DNA of 64,000 nucleotides from the NCBI GenBank assembly GCA_000961585.1, contig LADN01000089.1:45184-109183 (forward strand). Reading direction: 5' to 3'. A program made the translations under genes and the position numbers. The DNA is from Peptococcaceae bacterium BRH_c4a (GTDB lineage Bacteria > Bacillota > Desulfotomaculia > Desulfotomaculales > Desulfocucumaceae). The notes beneath the pieces are model-generated. The model made no database searches, was not told the origin of the DNA, and worked only from the letters and a program-made list of their open reading frames with translations. Below are positions 53,446-63,959 of the stretch, piece by piece; within the stretch, counting starts at the first letter, position 1; every line of letters begins with the position of its first letter.

Positions 53446-53784
53446 ATGCTGTGGCACATTTCCCTGGCCGCCCTGCTCACACTCTCCGTAGCTGTTTTTG
53501 CCATACAGAATTCCCAGCAGGTAACCCTGAAGTTTCTGCACTGGGATCTGCCCTCTTTCCCGCTGGTGCTGCTTATACTGTTTTCAGCCGCCACCGGGGT
53601 GCTGATCACCCTTCTCTTCAGCGTTACCAAGCAGCTCAGGATGACCATCCAGGTAAGGGATTTACAGGCCCGCATCAAAAAGCTGGAAAAACAACTATCC
53701 GCACAGCCGGCAAAAGATTCCGCCGAACACTGCCCTGCCAGCGACAGCCGGCAGCCAGAATCTGAAAAAAGCGACAAGCTGTAA
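53446..53784 (+). CDS. LapA-domain (DUF1049) membrane protein
   Basis: 112 residues. Two membrane helices (LAALLTLSVAVFAIQNSQQV and PLVLLILFSAATGVLI region) followed by a cytoplasmic coiled coil (VRDLQARIKKLEKQL) and a polar tail. The IQNSQQVTLKFLHWDLPSFP loop is the DUF1049 signature. E. coli LapA helps in lipopolysaccharide assembly; in Firmicutes the role is unknown. AGGAGG precedes the ATG. It splits the pyr operon between carB and pyrK on the opposite strand. Confidence 0.85.
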   Translation: MLWHISLAALLTLSVAVFAIQNSQQVTLKFLHWDLPSFPLVLLILFSAATGVLITLLFSVTKQLRMTIQVRDLQARIKKLEKQLSAQPAKDSAEHCPASDSRQPESEKSDKL

Positions 53785-53795
53785 GCTTTTTTTGC

Positions 53796-53895
53796 CACAG
53801 AGATCACAGAGGGCACAGAAACCACTTTGAATCTTTCCCTCATTCTGGATTCTGGATTCTGAATTCTGGATTCCAACCCGCCCATAGGCGGGTTG
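53796..53895 (+). repeat. CACAGAG half element plus stand-alone terminator-type module
   Basis: TTGCCACAGAGATCACAGAG at the left, then TTCTGGATTCTGGATTCTGA and GAATTCTGGATTCC, ending in the perfect hairpin CAACCCGCC-CATA-GGCGGGTTG (53874-53895). It is the same module as at 21327 and 11145 but with another stem sequence and no strong T-run. It follows the LapA-like gene and so could serve as its terminator; it also overlaps the end of carB. Confidence 0.65.
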
Positions 53896-56800
53896 CTATA
53901 TATTGTATTCCTGCAGGGGAATCAGATTAAACTCCTCACCTTCTTTGATGAAGGTCATGACCTCCACAATGGCCCAGGCGGTATCCAGGGAGGTGAGGCA
54001 CGGCACACCGTATTCCACGGCCACCCGCCTTATCTGGAACCCGTCCCTCTCAGGCGCCTTACCCTTTGTGAGTGTATTCAGAACCATGTTTATCTTCCCG
54101 GTGGCGATCAGGTCGGCTATATTGGGGGAGCCCTCCCTTATCTTGTTTACCCTCTCCACCGGCAGGCCATTTTGCTTCAGGAAGGCGGCCGTGCCACCGG
54201 TGGCGCATATTTTGTATCCAATGCCGGACAGCCCCCTGATCAGGGGAAGGGCCTCCTCCTTGTCCTTGTCGGCAACGGTGGCCAGCACAGTGCCCTGAGC
54301 GGGGAAGGCATACCCCGCCGCCACCAGGGCCTTGTAAAGCGCCCTTGGGTAGCTGTGGTCCACACCCATTACCTCACCGGTGGATTTCATTTCCGGGCCC
54401 AAGGTGACATCCACCTGGAGCAGCTTGGAAAAGCTGAAAACCGGGGCTTTCACCCCCATTATCCTGGTTTCCGGGTAAAGACCGCTGCTGTACCCCAGAT
54501 CCTTCAGCCTTCTTCCCAAAATGACCTTGGTGGCCAGGGACACCATGGGAATGCCCGTTATCTTGCTCATGTAGGGCACTGTGCGGCTGGCCCTGGGATT
54601 GACCTCCAGCACGTAGACCTGACCCTTGTGCAGAACATACTGTATATTGATCATACCCCTGACGTTCAAGGCCAGGGCCAGCTTGATGGTGTATTCCACC
54701 ATCCGGTCTTTGACCGAGTCATCCGCCCTGTCGGCGGGGTAAACCGCTATGCTGTCACCGGAGTGAACCCCAGCCCTTTCCACGTGCCTCATAATGCCGG
54801 GAATCAAAACGGTTTCACCGTCGGCTATGGCGTCAACCTCCAGCTCATCCCCCTGCAGGTATTTATCCACCAGCACCGGGTGCTCCGGGGTTATCAGCAC
54901 GGCGGTGGCCATATAATTTAAAAGCTCTTCATGGTTGTAAACGATCTCCATGGCCCTGCCGCCCAGCACGTAGGACGGGCGGACCAACACCGGGAAACCT
55001 ATTTCGGAAGCAATGGCCGTGGCCTCTTCCACCGAGCAGGCCGTTTTTCCGGGGGGCTTGGGAATGTCCAGTTCCAGTAAAAGGCTGTCAAACCTCTCCC
55101 TGTCCTCGGCCCGGTCAATATCATCCACCGATGTGCCCAGTATTTTTACACCCGCCCGCTGCAGCTTGCCTGCCAGGTTAATGGGTGTTTGCCCGCCGAA
55201 CTGCACAATCACCCCTTCGGGCTTTTCGTTTTCCAGCACGTTTAGCACATCCTCGGCCAGCAGTGGCTCGAAATACAGTCGGTCGGCGGTATCAAAATCG
55301 GTGCTGACGGTCTCAGGGTTGTTATTTATTATTATGGCCTCCAGGCCCTCCTCACGGATAGCCCAGACCGAGTGCACCGAGCAATAGTCAAACTCAATTC
55401 CCTGTCCTATCCTGATGGGGCCTCCGCCCAGCACCACAACTTTGCGCTTACCGGTGGGTTTGGCCTCATCCTCATCCTCATAGCATGAATAGTAATATGG
55501 AGTCAGCGCCTCGAACTCGGCGGCGCAGGTGTCCACCATCTTGAATACCGGCCTGATGTTGTTCTCCAGCCGTATGGAGCGCACATGGTCCTCGGTGACC
55601 CCGGCGGCCTGGGCCAGATAGGCGTCGGCGCAGCCCATGCGCTTGGCCTCCCGTATCGTTTCCGCAGTGAGCCCGGCAGCCCCCTCCCGGGTTATATTTT
55701 TCTCCATATTTATCACTGCGCGTATTTTATCCAGGAAAAAGGGGTCTATCCCGGTTATTTTCTGTATGTGACCGGTAAGCATTCCCCGGCGCATGGCCTC
55801 TGCCAGTATGAAAATCCTCCTGTCATCGGCCTCCCCCATCCCATGGTCTATTTCCTGGTCGGTCCAGTCCCTGAGGCCGTTCATGATCAGCCCCGGGGTA
55901 CCTATTTCCAGCGAGCGCACCGCTTTCATCAGTGCCCCCTCCAGGTTCCTGTCAATGGCCATGACCTCTCCGGTGGCTTTCATCTGGGTGCCCAGCCTGC
56001 GGTTGGCCTTGGTGAATTTGTCAAAGGGCCAGCGGGGGAATTTCAGAACCACGTAGTCGATGGAGGGCTCAAAACAGGCGTAGGTCTTTCCGGTAACGGT
56101 ATTTTTAATTTCATCCAGATTGAGTCCCACGGCGATCTTGCTGGATACCTTGGCGATGGGATAGCCGGTGGCCTTGGAGGCCAGGGCTGAAGACCGCGAA
56201 ACCCTGGGGTTGACCTCAATGACGTAGTAAGAAAAGCTGTGGGGGTCCAGGGCGTACTGCACATTGCAGCCGCCGGCCACATCCAGCGCCCTTATTATTT
56301 TCAGTGATGCCGTCCTGAGCATCTGATATTCCTGGTCGGTCAGGGTCTGCACCGGGGCCACCACCACGCTGTCACCGGTATGAATACCCATGGGGTCAAT
56401 GTTCTCCATGCTGCATATGGTGATGCAGTTATTGTTGTTGTCCCGCATTACCTCAAATTCTATTTCCTTCCAGCCCACCAGGCTGCGCTCTATAAGGGCC
56501 TGGTGAATGGGGCTGATACTTAATCCCCGGGTGGTGGTATCCGCCAGTTCCTCCATGCTGTACACCATGCCTCCCCCGGTGCCTCCCAGGGTATAGGCCG
56601 GCCGCACCACCAGCGGGAAACCAATCTGCCGGGCAAAGGCAGCGGCATCCTCCACCGTTTCCACCACTACGCTTTCCGGGACAGGCTCCCCTATTCTTTC
56701 CATGGTGGACTTGAAACCTTCCCTGTCCTCAGCCCTTTTTATGGCCTCCAGGGGAGTTCCCAGGAGCCTTACGCCGTACTGCTCCAGCACCCCGGTCTCG

Positions 56801-57108
56801 GCCAGGTGCTTGGCCATGTTCAGACCCACCTGCCCGCCCAGGCCGGGCACTATGCCGTCGGGCCTTTCCTGCTTAATCACCCGGGTGACGAACTCCGGGG
56901 TCAGGGGCTCTATATAAATGCGATCGGCCATATTGCTGTCGGTCATAATGGTGGCCGGGTTGCTGTTGATCAGCACCACCTCCAGGCCCTCTTCCCTCAG
57001 TGCCCTGCAGGCCTGGGTGCCAGCATAGTCAAACTCGGCCGCCTGGCCTATAATTATGGGCCCGGAACCGATCACCATTACCTTTTTCAGGCTTTTATCC
57101 AGCGGCAT
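53896..57108 (-). CDS. carB: Carbamoyl-phosphate synthase large subunit
   Basis: 1070 residues, full length. Two ATP-grasp halves: the first with [19 protein letters not shown] and [15 protein letters not shown], the second with [19 protein letters not shown] and [17 protein letters not shown]-terminal MGS-like allosteric domain begins near residue 940 ([20 protein letters not shown]). It makes carbamoyl phosphate from bicarbonate, ammonia and two ATP. It starts 10 bases after carA ends. Confidence 0.97.
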   Translation of the reverse strand: MPLDKSLKKVMVIGSGPIIIGQAAEFDYAGTQACRALREEGLEVVLINSNPATIMTDSNMADRIYIEPLTPEFVTRVIKQERPDGIVPGLGGQVGLNMAKHLAETGVLEQYGVRLLGTPLEAIKRAEDREGFKSTMERIGEPVPESVVVETVEDAAAFARQIGFPLVVRPAYTLGGTGGGMVYSMEELADTTTRGLSISPIHQALIERSLVGWKEIEFEVMRDNNNNCITICSMENIDPMGIHTGDSVVVAPVQTLTDQEYQMLRTASLKIIRALDVAGGCNVQYALDPHSFSYYVIEVNPRVSRSSALASKATGYPIAKVSSKIAVGLNLDEIKNTVTGKTYACFEPSIDYVVLKFPRWPFDKFTKANRRLGTQMKATGEVMAIDRNLEGALMKAVRSLEIGTPGLIMNGLRDWTDQEIDHGMGEADDRRIFILAEAMRRGMLTGHIQKITGIDPFFLDKIRAVINMEKNITREGAAGLTAETIREAKRMGCADAYLAQAAGVTEDHVRSIRLENNIRPVFKMVDTCAAEFEALTPYYYSCYEDEDEAKPTGKRKVVVLGGGPIRIGQGIEFDYCSVHSVWAIREEGLEAIIINNNPETVSTDFDTADRLYFEPLLAEDVLNVLENEKPEGVIVQFGGQTPINLAGKLQRAGVKILGTSVDDIDRAEDRERFDSLLLELDIPKPPGKTACSVEEATAIASEIGFPVLVRPSYVLGGRAMEIVYNHEELLNYMATAVLITPEHPVLVDKYLQGDELEVDAIADGETVLIPGIMRHVERAGVHSGDSIAVYPADRADDSVKDRMVEYTIKLALALNVRGMINIQYVLHKGQVYVLEVNPRASRTVPYMSKITGIPMVSLATKVILGRRLKDLGYSSGLYPETRIMGVKAPVFSFSKLLQVDVTLGPEMKSTGEVMGVDHSYPRALYKALVAAGYAFPAQGTVLATVADKDKEEALPLIRGLSGIGYKICATGGTAAFLKQNGLPVERVNKIREGSPNIADLIATGKINMVLNTLTKGKAPERDGFQIRRVAVEYGVPCLTSLDTAWAIVEVMTFIKEGEEFNLIPLQEYNI

Positions 57109-57118
57109 GGTCTACCTC

Positions 57119-58210
57119 CTACTGTTTTCTATGCTGCTCCATCATCTCTAAAAACTGTTCAAACAGGTACTCCGACTCAGTGGGGCCAGGTGAAGCCTCG
57201 GGGTGATACTGCACAGAGAAAAGGGGCAGGCTGACATGGCGCATGCCCTCCACCGTCTGGTCATTCAGATTCCTGTGGGTAACCTCCAGGCCCAGCCCGG
57301 CCATGGATTCCTCCTCCACCGAAAAGCCGTGGTTGTGGGAGGTGATATAAACCCTGCCGGTGATCAGGTCCTTTACCGGGTGGTTGGACCCCCGGTGGCC
57401 GAATTTCATCTTGTAGGTCCTGGCCCCCATGGCCAAGGACATTATCTGGTGCCCCAGGCAAATTCCGAATATAGGCACATGGCCGGCCATTTCTCTTACG
57501 GTCTGGGCGGCATAGGGCACATCGGCGGGATCTCCGGGCCCGTTGGAAAGCATAACGCCGTCAGGATTTAAGGCCATTATTTCCTGTGCGCCGGTATTGT
57601 GCGGCACCACGTGGATATCGCAGTCCCGCCTCTGAAGATGCCGGATAATGTTCAGCTTTGATCCGAAGTCAATGAGCACCACCCGTTTCCCCTGGCCTTC
57701 CACCCGGTATGCTTTGGCGGAGGAAACTTCGGGCACCATCTGCTGCCCGGTAAGCTGCGGGCAGTGGCGGGCCTTTTCGGACAGGGCGGCCGGGTCGGCT
57801 ACGTCATTGCTGATAACCCCCCGCATGGCGCCGAAGCTTCTAAGGTGACGGGTCAGCGCCCTGGTATCCACCCCTGAAATGCCCGGAACCCCTTCCCTGG
57901 CCAGAAAATCATTTATCTTGTAACTGGCCCTCCAGTTGCTGGGGTGCTCACACTGCTCCTTTACCACCAATCCCCGGGCGTAGGATTTCCCGGACTCAAA
58001 GTCCTCTCTGTTGATTCCGTAATTTCCAATCAGCGGGTAGGTCATTACTATTATCTGCCCGCAGTAGGACGGGTCGGTAAGTATTTCCTGGTACCCGGTC
58101 ATTCCGGTGTTAAAAACCACCTCGCCCCAGCGTTCGCCCATGGATCCAAAGGCATTGCCGAAAAAGCAGGTTCCGTCTTCCAGGGCCAGTATTGCCTTCA
58201 AAATATACAC
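57119..58210 (-). CDS. carA: Carbamoyl-phosphate synthase small (glutaminase) subunit
   Basis: 363 residues. Class I glutamine amidotransferase: nucleophile Cys in FGICLGHQIMSLAMGA, His in SHNHGFSVEE and the HPE set YHPEASPGPTES. The N-terminal domain has LALEDGTCFFGNAFGS and NTGMTGYQEILTDPSYCGQI. It delivers ammonia to CarB. A CAGGAGACAG inverted element lies between it and pyrC. Confidence 0.96.
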   Translation of the reverse strand: MYILKAILALEDGTCFFGNAFGSMGERWGEVVFNTGMTGYQEILTDPSYCGQIIVMTYPLIGNYGINREDFESGKSYARGLVVKEQCEHPSNWRASYKINDFLAREGVPGISGVDTRALTRHLRSFGAMRGVISNDVADPAALSEKARHCPQLTGQQMVPEVSSAKAYRVEGQGKRVVLIDFGSKLNIIRHLQRRDCDIHVVPHNTGAQEIMALNPDGVMLSNGPGDPADVPYAAQTVREMAGHVPIFGICLGHQIMSLAMGARTYKMKFGHRGSNHPVKDLITGRVYITSHNHGFSVEEESMAGLGLEVTHRNLNDQTVEGMRHVSLPLFSVQYHPEASPGPTESEYLFEQFLEMMEQHRKQ

Positions 58211-58241
58211 CTCCGCTATGCTTATACTGTATGACTAAACG

Positions 58242-58353
58242 TCAGAATACAGGAGACAGGAGACAGAATGGGTGCATGAATTCCTCATCTGCCTTTTTTA
58301 CTTAAAGCTAATGCTTTTCTACTGTCTCCTGTCTCCCGTCTCCTGTCTCCTGA
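58242..58353. repeat. Inverted-repeat element of the CAGGAGACAGAA family (c)
   Basis: GTCAGAATACAGGAGACAGG plus AGACAGAATG at the left and ACTGTCTCCTGTCTCCCGTC plus TCCTGTCTCCTGAC at the right form an imperfect inverted repeat around ~45 bases. The interior shares GAATTCCTCATCTGC with the inverse of the interior at 7216. It lies inside the pyr operon between pyrC and carA. Confidence 0.7.
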
Positions 58354-58368
58354 CCACCAAGCATTTCC

Positions 58369-59646
58369 CTAAAGCTTCCGGTACACCGGCTTTCCGCCCA
58401 CTATGGTCAGCACCGGCAGTCCCTTCAGCACCCTTTTGGCAAAGGGGGTGTTCCTGCCCTTGCTGCAAAAATTGGCGGGGTCCACCTTTTCCTCCAGCTC
58501 CGGGTCGATTACCGTTATATCGGCAGTCCTTCCCGGCGCCAGGGGGCCGCTTTCAACCCCCAGTATAGCGGCCGGGTTGATGCTCATCATGGCCACCGCC
58601 CTGGCCGGGCTCAGTATTCCCGTAGCCACCAGCTCGGTCCACACCAGGCCCACCGCGGTCTCCAGCCCCACCATGCCAAAGGGGGCCCGGTCGTACTCGG
58701 AATCTTTCTCCTCCGGGGTGTGGGGAGCGTGGTCAGTGGCGATAACGTCAATGGTACCGTCGGCTATGCCTTCTCTGAGGGCGGCCACGTCTGCTTCCCC
58801 CCTCAGGGGAGGGTTGACCTTGGCGGAGGTGTCATAGCCTTCCGCCTCTTTGTCCGTAAGGGTGAAGTGGTGCGGGGTCACCTCGGCGGTAACCGGCACA
58901 CCACGGGATTTGGCCTCTCTGATCAGCCTCACCGATCCGGCCGTGCTCACATGGGCTATGTGCAAACGGCAGCCGGTAAGTTCAGCCAGAATAATATCCC
59001 TGGCCACCATGACCTCTTCGGCGGCCCCGGGTATTCCCTTCAGCCCCAGCCTGGTGGAGGTGAATCCTTCATTCATAACACCCCCGGCAGCCAGCCCGGG
59101 GTCCTCGCAGTGGGAAATCACGGTCAGTCCCAGCATGGCGGCATACTGCATTGCCCTTCTCATTACCCCTGAGTCGGTCACCGGCCGTCCGTCGTCCGAT
59201 AGGGCCACGGCCCCGGCGTCCTGCATTTCAGCCATCTCGGAGATTTCCTTACCCATGCTTCCCTTTGTAATGGCCCCCACCGGATACACCCTGGCCAGCC
59301 CGGCCTCCCGGGCCTTTTCCAATATATACCTGACAATCGGGCCGTTATCGGCCACCGGATTGGTATTGGGCATGCAGGCCAGGGCCGTGAAACCTCCCCG
59401 CACCGCCGCCCGGCAGCCGGTAGCCACTGTTTCCTTGGCCTCGAATCCCGGTTCCCGCAGGTGGACATGCATGTCCAGAAGGCCAGGGGCCACCAGTTTT
59501 CCCGAGGCGTCAATGACCTCGGCGCCCGGGCGCTTTATCCCCCGGCCCATTTCAACAATCACACCGTTCTCCAGCAAAATGTCCGAAACGGTCAGAGAAC
59601 CCTCCACCGGGTCCGCCACTGCGCCTCCCTTAATGAGCAACATCAC
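58369..59646 (-). CDS. pyrC: Dihydroorotase
   Basis: 425 residues, class I amidohydrolase. Zinc site [12 protein letters not shown] with Hx[35 protein letters not shown] and [13 protein letters not shown]. It closes carbamoyl aspartate to dihydroorotate. Its ATG lies within the 3' end of pyrB (17-base overlap), so the two are translationally coupled. Confidence 0.96.
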   Translation of the reverse strand: MMLLIKGGAVADPVEGSLTVSDILLENGVIVEMGRGIKRPGAEVIDASGKLVAPGLLDMHVHLREPGFEAKETVATGCRAAVRGGFTALACMPNTNPVADNGPIVRYILEKAREAGLARVYPVGAITKGSMGKEISEMAEMQDAGAVALSDDGRPVTDSGVMRRAMQYAAMLGLTVISHCEDPGLAAGGVMNEGFTSTRLGLKGIPGAAEEVMVARDIILAELTGCRLHIAHVSTAGSVRLIREAKSRGVPVTAEVTPHHFTLTDKEAEGYDTSAKVNPPLRGEADVAALREGIADGTIDVIATDHAPHTPEEKDSEYDRAPFGMVGLETAVGLVWTELVATGILSPARAVAMMSINPAAILGVESGPLAPGRTADITVIDPELEEKVDPANFCSKGRNTPFAKRVLKGLPVLTIVGGKPVYRKL

Positions 59647-60568
59647 TCATGCCACCTCCCGTCAGCAGGTACAAAAGCGCCATCCTTACGGCTACACCGT
59701 TGGTCACCTGCTCGTTGATAACTGACTGTACCCCGTCGGCCACCTCATGAGAAATCTCAACCCCCCGGTTTATGGGGCCGGGGTGCATCACCAAAGCCTG
59801 TGGAGCGGCCAGCGCCAGTTTTTTATGATTCAGCCCGAACAGCCGGGCATACTCCCTGACCCCGGGAAAAAGGCCCTGCTGCTGCCTTTCCATCTGAATC
59901 CTCAGCATAATGACCACATCGGCCCCTTCCAGGGCCTCTTCCATCCTGGTAAAACAAATGGCCCCTGTTTGTTCAATTTCTGCCGGCATCATGGTGGAAG
60001 GACCGCACAGCCTGACCGAAGCTCCCATTTGGGTAAATCCCCAGATATCCGAACGGGCCACCCGGCTGTGCAGCACATCCCCCACCACGGCCACCTGAAG
60101 CCCTTCTATCCTGCCCTTTTTTTCCCTAACAGTAAATAAATCCAAAAGCCCCTGGGAGGGGTGTTCGTGGGCGCCGTCCCCGGCATTGATCACGGCGCAC
60201 TTCACCGACCTGGCCAGCAAAAGGGGAGCCCCGGCCATGGGATGGCGCAGCACCACCACATCCGCCCCCAGGGCGGCTATGGTGGCCGCAGTGTCCCCGA
60301 GGCTTTCCCCCTTCACAGCGCTGCTGGTGGAAGCCGAAATATTCACCGCATCGGCGCTCAGGTATTTGGACGCCAGCTCAAAAGACGTCCTGGTGCGGGT
60401 ACTGGGCTCGTAAAACATGTTGACCACGGTTTTCCCCCTCAGGGTGGGCACCTTCTTGATCTGCCTCCCCAGTATCTCCTTCATGGATGCAGCCGTATCC
60501 AGTATAAGACTTATCTTATCCCCCTGCAGCCCTTCCAGTCCCAACATGTCCTTTTTTAATATTGGCAT
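59630..60568 (-). CDS. pyrB: Aspartate carbamoyltransferase catalytic subunit
   Basis: 312 residues. Carbamoyl-phosphate site [35 protein letters not shown], aspartate-side [13 protein letters not shown]. No pyrI gene follows, as usual in Firmicutes. It is first after the second attenuator; TTTTTAATATTGG and GGGGGGA precede the ATG. Confidence 0.96.
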   Translation of the reverse strand: MPILKKDMLGLEGLQGDKISLILDTAASMKEILGRQIKKVPTLRGKTVVNMFYEPSTRTRTSFELASKYLSADAVNISASTSSAVKGESLGDTAATIAALGADVVVLRHPMAGAPLLLARSVKCAVINAGDGAHEHPSQGLLDLFTVREKKGRIEGLQVAVVGDVLHSRVARSDIWGFTQMGASVRLCGPSTMMPAEIEQTGAICFTRMEEALEGADVVIMLRIQMERQQQGLFPGVREYARLFGLNHKKLALAAPQALVMHPGPINRGVEISHEVADGVQSVINEQVTNGVAVRMALLYLLTGGGMSDVAH

Positions 60569-60588
60569 AATATCCCCCCGTCTATATC

Positions 60589-60621
60589 AGACGTCGGTCG
60601 TAAGTCGTCGGACGTCCGACC
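60589..60621. repeat. GTCGTCGG word tract between the attenuator and pyrB
   Basis: GACGTCGGTCGTAAGTCGTC then GGACGTCCGACC. The same words form a longer inverted element at 61948-62050. It lies in the pyrB leader downstream of the terminator. Confidence 0.6.
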
Positions 60622-60645
60622 TGCTTTTGCCTGATATTTAAGACC

Positions 60646-60760
60646 AAAAATAAAGCCTTACCGGAACACCCTTCGGGTCTCCAGTAAGGCCGGCTTCAAG
60701 AAGTCCATTCAAACCCTCCCTTGCCGGCCTCACGGGACCGCTCTTAAAGGATGGATCAAA
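60646..60760 (-). promoter_or_regulatory. PyrR attenuator in front of pyrB
   Basis: On the minus strand the leader carries the PyrR-binding loop GGTCCCGTGAGGCCGGCAAG (in 60723-60743), the conserved TCC..GAGG pattern, an overlapping antiterminator, and a terminator GCCTTACTGG...CCGGTAAGGC followed by TTTATTTTT (60646-60690). UMP/UTP-bound PyrR is expected to stabilise the first hairpin and allow termination. It starts at the pyrR stop codon. Confidence 0.85.
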
Positions 60761-60762
60761 GG

Positions 60763-61329
<567 letters not shown>

Positions 61330-61360
61330 TCACCCCCTGTCTGAACGGATTAATACTCAT

Positions 61361-61506
61361 CAAAAAAGCCTGATCACGCCGGTAAATGGGCACGATCAGG
61401 CCATAAATCCTGTTCTATCATACCTTACCGGCCTCTCGGGACCGATTTCAAAGGATAGCTGTCTTTGGTTTTTTATAGCTTAACAGAGTGTCACGCCAGC
61501 TGTCAA
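61361..61506 (-). promoter_or_regulatory. pyr operon promoter and first PyrR attenuator
   Basis: Minus strand, from the right: -35 TTGACA (61501-61506), 18-base spacer, weak -10 TAAGCT (61477-61482). Then PyrR-binding loop TCGGTCCCGAGAGGCCGGTA (within 61424-61446) and terminator GCCTGATCGTGCCC...GGCGTGATCAGGC followed by TTTTTTG (61361-61401). The PyrR site has the same TCCCGNGAGGCCGG core as the second attenuator. The -10 call is uncertain; the attenuator is clear. Confidence 0.85.
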
Positions 61507-61530
61507 TAGTTAAAATTGAGCCTTCCAGGG

Positions 61531-61806
61531 TTACATTTTACTCATCCCTATAAATATTAAAACCACACCCGCCGCTATAAACACCATGCCCTGCATTGGA
61601 ACCTTCCCGGCCAGCCCTATCAATCCCAGGGAAGTTACCGTGATCATCACGGCGGGACCCACCATGGCCAGCAGGGCATTTATTCTGAAGGCCGTTTCCA
61701 CGCTGTTGTAACGGAGCATTAAAAGGGCGGCGGTAAATTCTATAGTGGAGGAAAGAAACCTCAGGGCAGCCATGCTGAAAACAATCTTTTCAAATACAAA
61801 TAACAA
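61531..61806 (-). CDS. YqhV-like small membrane protein (DUF2619)
   Basis: About 91 residues from a TTG at 61806 behind GGGGAGGAG. Three membrane segments: MAALRFLSSTIEFTAALLML, INALLAMVGPAVMITVTSLG and MVFIAAGVVLIFIGM. RFLSSTIEFTAALLML is the family mark in Bacillus YqhV, encoded near sporulation genes. Function unknown. Confidence 0.78.
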   Translation of the reverse strand: MLFVFEKIVFSMAALRFLSSTIEFTAALLMLRYNSVETAFRINALLAMVGPAVMITVTSLGLIGLAGKVPMQGMVFIAAGVVLIFIGMSKM

Positions 61807-61947
61807 TTTTCCCCGCTCCTCCCCAGACAAAGGTATAAAATTTTATATGTCAGTTTGTCCGTGGAAATGCATACCACACCTTCAGGGATGACAAAATATC
61901 TATTACCGGGTAAACACCCCCGGCTTGAAAATAGCTGTAAGCTTAAT

Positions 61948-62050
61948 GGTCGTCAGTCGCAGGACTTCAGACGTCGGAATAGTTTCATTTTACCTCCGGT
62001 CAAAAGACTTTAAGACCTACGACTGAAGACTGGCGACCGACGACTGATAC
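61948..62050. repeat. Inverted element built of GTCGTC/CAGTC words
   Basis: GGTCGTCAGTCGCAGGACTT and CAGACGTCGG at the left, CCTACGACTGAAGACTGGCG and ACCGACGACTG at the right, about 35 bases between. The ends are imperfect inverted complements. Located in front of the MFS gene and just after another AGCTGTAAGCTTAA word. Confidence 0.65.
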
Positions 62051-62091
62051 AGGCTGGTTGAAGAAGTCCTTAACTTGAGGATGTGAGGTCC

Positions 62092-63432
62092 ATGTCGGCA
62101 AAAACAGGCGCCGCCGCACTGGCGGCCCTAAGCGGAGTCCCCTTTATCATGGTGCTGGGAAACTCAATGATCATCCCGGTGCTTCCCTCTATAAAAAGCG
62201 CGCTGAAGCTTACTGACCTTGAAACAAGCCTTATAATTACCCTTTTTTCGGTCCCGGCAGGCATCATCATACCCCTGGCCGGATTTTTGTCTGACCGCTA
62301 CGGAAGAAAAATAATCATTGCCCCCGCCCTCATTCTTTATGGACTTGGGGGAATAGTCGCAGGCCTGGGGGCTCTTTTTCTGGCCAAAGGCTCTTTTACG
62401 GTAATACTGGCGGGCCGGGTTCTGCAAGGTATAGGGGCAGCCGGAACGGCTCCCATAGCCATGGCCCTTTGCGGCGATCTTTTCACCGGCAAGGACAGGA
62501 GTAAATCCCTGGGAGTAATTGAGGCGGCCAACGGTTTTGGAAAGGTTTTGAGCCCCATACTGGGGGCACTGATTGGGCTAATCGCCTGGTACGCCACCTT
62601 TCTGTTTTTTCCGGCGGTGGTGGCGCCCATAGCCATTGCCCTGTGGTTCCTGGTAAAAGAGCCTGAAGCCAACCGGTCAAAACAAAATGTTTCAGAATAT
62701 CTGCAGTCCATCAAAAAGATATTTGAAAAGAAATCGGCCATGCTGCTGACATCCTTCTTTTCTGGCATGACTGCGCTACTTTTGCTTTTCGGTGTACTTT
62801 TCTTCCTCTCGGAATATCTTGAAAGCAGGTACGGCCTCAAGGGGGGCGCCAGGGCGGTTCTCAAGGGCCTGGCCCTGGCCGTTCCGGTGCTTTTTATGAG
62901 CTCCACCTCCTATATAACAGGAATAATCATAAAGAAAAGATTAAAGCTGATGAAATGGTTTGTAGTAACCGGGCTGGCTCTAATTGCAGCCTCTCTTTCC
63001 CTGCTGGGCGTATTCAACCGGAACACCTACTTTTTCTTTGCCGCCATTTCGGTGTCCGGAATAGGCGCCGGGCTGACCCTGCCCTGCCTGAACACCATCA
63101 TAACCAGCTCCTGCGAGGCCCAGAAAAGGGGACTGGTAACCTCCCTGTACGGCAGCGTGCGTTTTTTCGGCGTGGCCCTGGGTCCTCCTCTCTTCAGCCT
63201 GCTGGTAGTCCGGGGCTGGGGAGTCATGTTCTGGAGCGCCGCCGCCCTGTCCGGTCTGGCGGCCCTCCTGGCCCTCTTCCTGATCAGGGTGCAGGATATG
63301 AAAGAGCCGGTAACCCCAGGAACAGACCAAAAAAAGGGCCAGGGCGGCAAAAGCGCCGGAAATACCGCCAAGAAGACCGCAGTATCCCACGCCTTCGTTT
63401 TCAGCCCGGCCAAGAAGCCGGAAGCTGATTAA
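62092..63432 (+). CDS. Major facilitator superfamily transporter
   Basis: About 446 residues with 12 predicted membrane helices. Motif A between helices 2 and 3 is GFLSDRYGRKIII, and motif C-like glycine-rich sequence GLGALFLAKG and GRVLQGIGAAGTAPIAMAL in helices 4-5 suggests the DHA1 drug:H+ antiporter group. The last ~45 residues are basic and hydrophilic (Lys/Gly-rich). ATG 62092 with GTGAGG upstream is preferred to GTG 62083. Substrate unknown. Its stop is followed immediately by element copy 4. Confidence 0.87.
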   Translation: MSAKTGAAALAALSGVPFIMVLGNSMIIPVLPSIKSALKLTDLETSLIITLFSVPAGIIIPLAGFLSDRYGRKIIIAPALILYGLGGIVAGLGALFLAKGSFTVILAGRVLQGIGAAGTAPIAMALCGDLFTGKDRSKSLGVIEAANGFGKVLSPILGALIGLIAWYATFLFFPAVVAPIAIALWFLVKEPEANRSKQNVSEYLQSIKKIFEKKSAMLLTSFFSGMTALLLLFGVLFFLSEYLESRYGLKGGARAVLKGLALAVPVLFMSSTSYITGIIIKKRLKLMKWFVVTGLALIAASLSLLGVFNRNTYFFFAAISVSGIGAGLTLPCLNTIITSSCEAQKRGLVTSLYGSVRFFGVALGPPLFSLLVVRGWGVMFWSAAALSGLAALLALFLIRVQDMKEPVTPGTDQKKGQGGKSAGNTAKKTAVSHAFVFSPAKKPEAD

Positions 63433-63932
63433 AAAACGCCCTGACGGGCGTTGCCGTCTTGCAGACGGCGGAATCCAGAATCCAGAAGCCAGAATCCAGA
63501 AAAAGCAAGCATGACCCCCAAGCGACATGCAGTGAGGGGGAGTGATTTAAGTCCGTGCGGAATGTACCGGAGGCTGCTACTGTCTCTTAACGACCGAGCC
63601 TACGAATTTGGAGGTTAGATGTTGGAAGTTGGAAGTCGGATTAAGCTAGAAATGGCTCTGAGGTCATTTCCTACAAGTTTTCTAATCTCTAACCTCTGGC
63701 CTCCTACCTCCAAAATGGTCGGCATTCCGTTGGCGACCGAGTTTAGAGACAGTTGCAGCAGGAGGTTATGCAGGCCGGACTTAAATCGCTCCACCTACCC
63801 ATTAGCGACAATGCAGCGACCCTCAAGCGACCCCGGAGCGACCCCAGAAAAACTCTGGGCTTGCATAAAAATGCTTTGGTGCTTCAGTGCTTTAATGCTT
63901 TAATGCGTCATATACTTTCCTTAACGATAAAA
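63431..63932 (-). repeat. Long structured repeat element, copy 4 (hairpin tip replaced)
   Basis: About 500 bases, same orientation as copy 1 and nearly identical in the outer arms and tails. The central ~70-base tip, including the left GGAATGCCGA strand, is replaced at 63604-63716 by a different sequence that is itself self-complementary: TTTGGAGGTTAGATGTTGGA at the left and CTCTAACCTCTGGCC plus TCCTACCTCCAAAA at the right. The word tract before the arms is also altered and holds AAAAAGCAAGCATGACC. The minus-strand terminator (GACGGGCGTT/AACGCCC.. and T-run) directly follows the MFS stop. Open frames inside look spurious. Confidence 0.85.
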
Positions 63933-63959
63933 TGGAGAATATCGAGGCCTGTCCCCTAA

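Noticed and set aside
53893..54921. 342-codon plus-strand frame opposite carB
   Set aside because: It is the antisense shadow of a full-length, well-conserved carB; no ribosome site and Gly/His/Pro-rich product typical of shadow frames.
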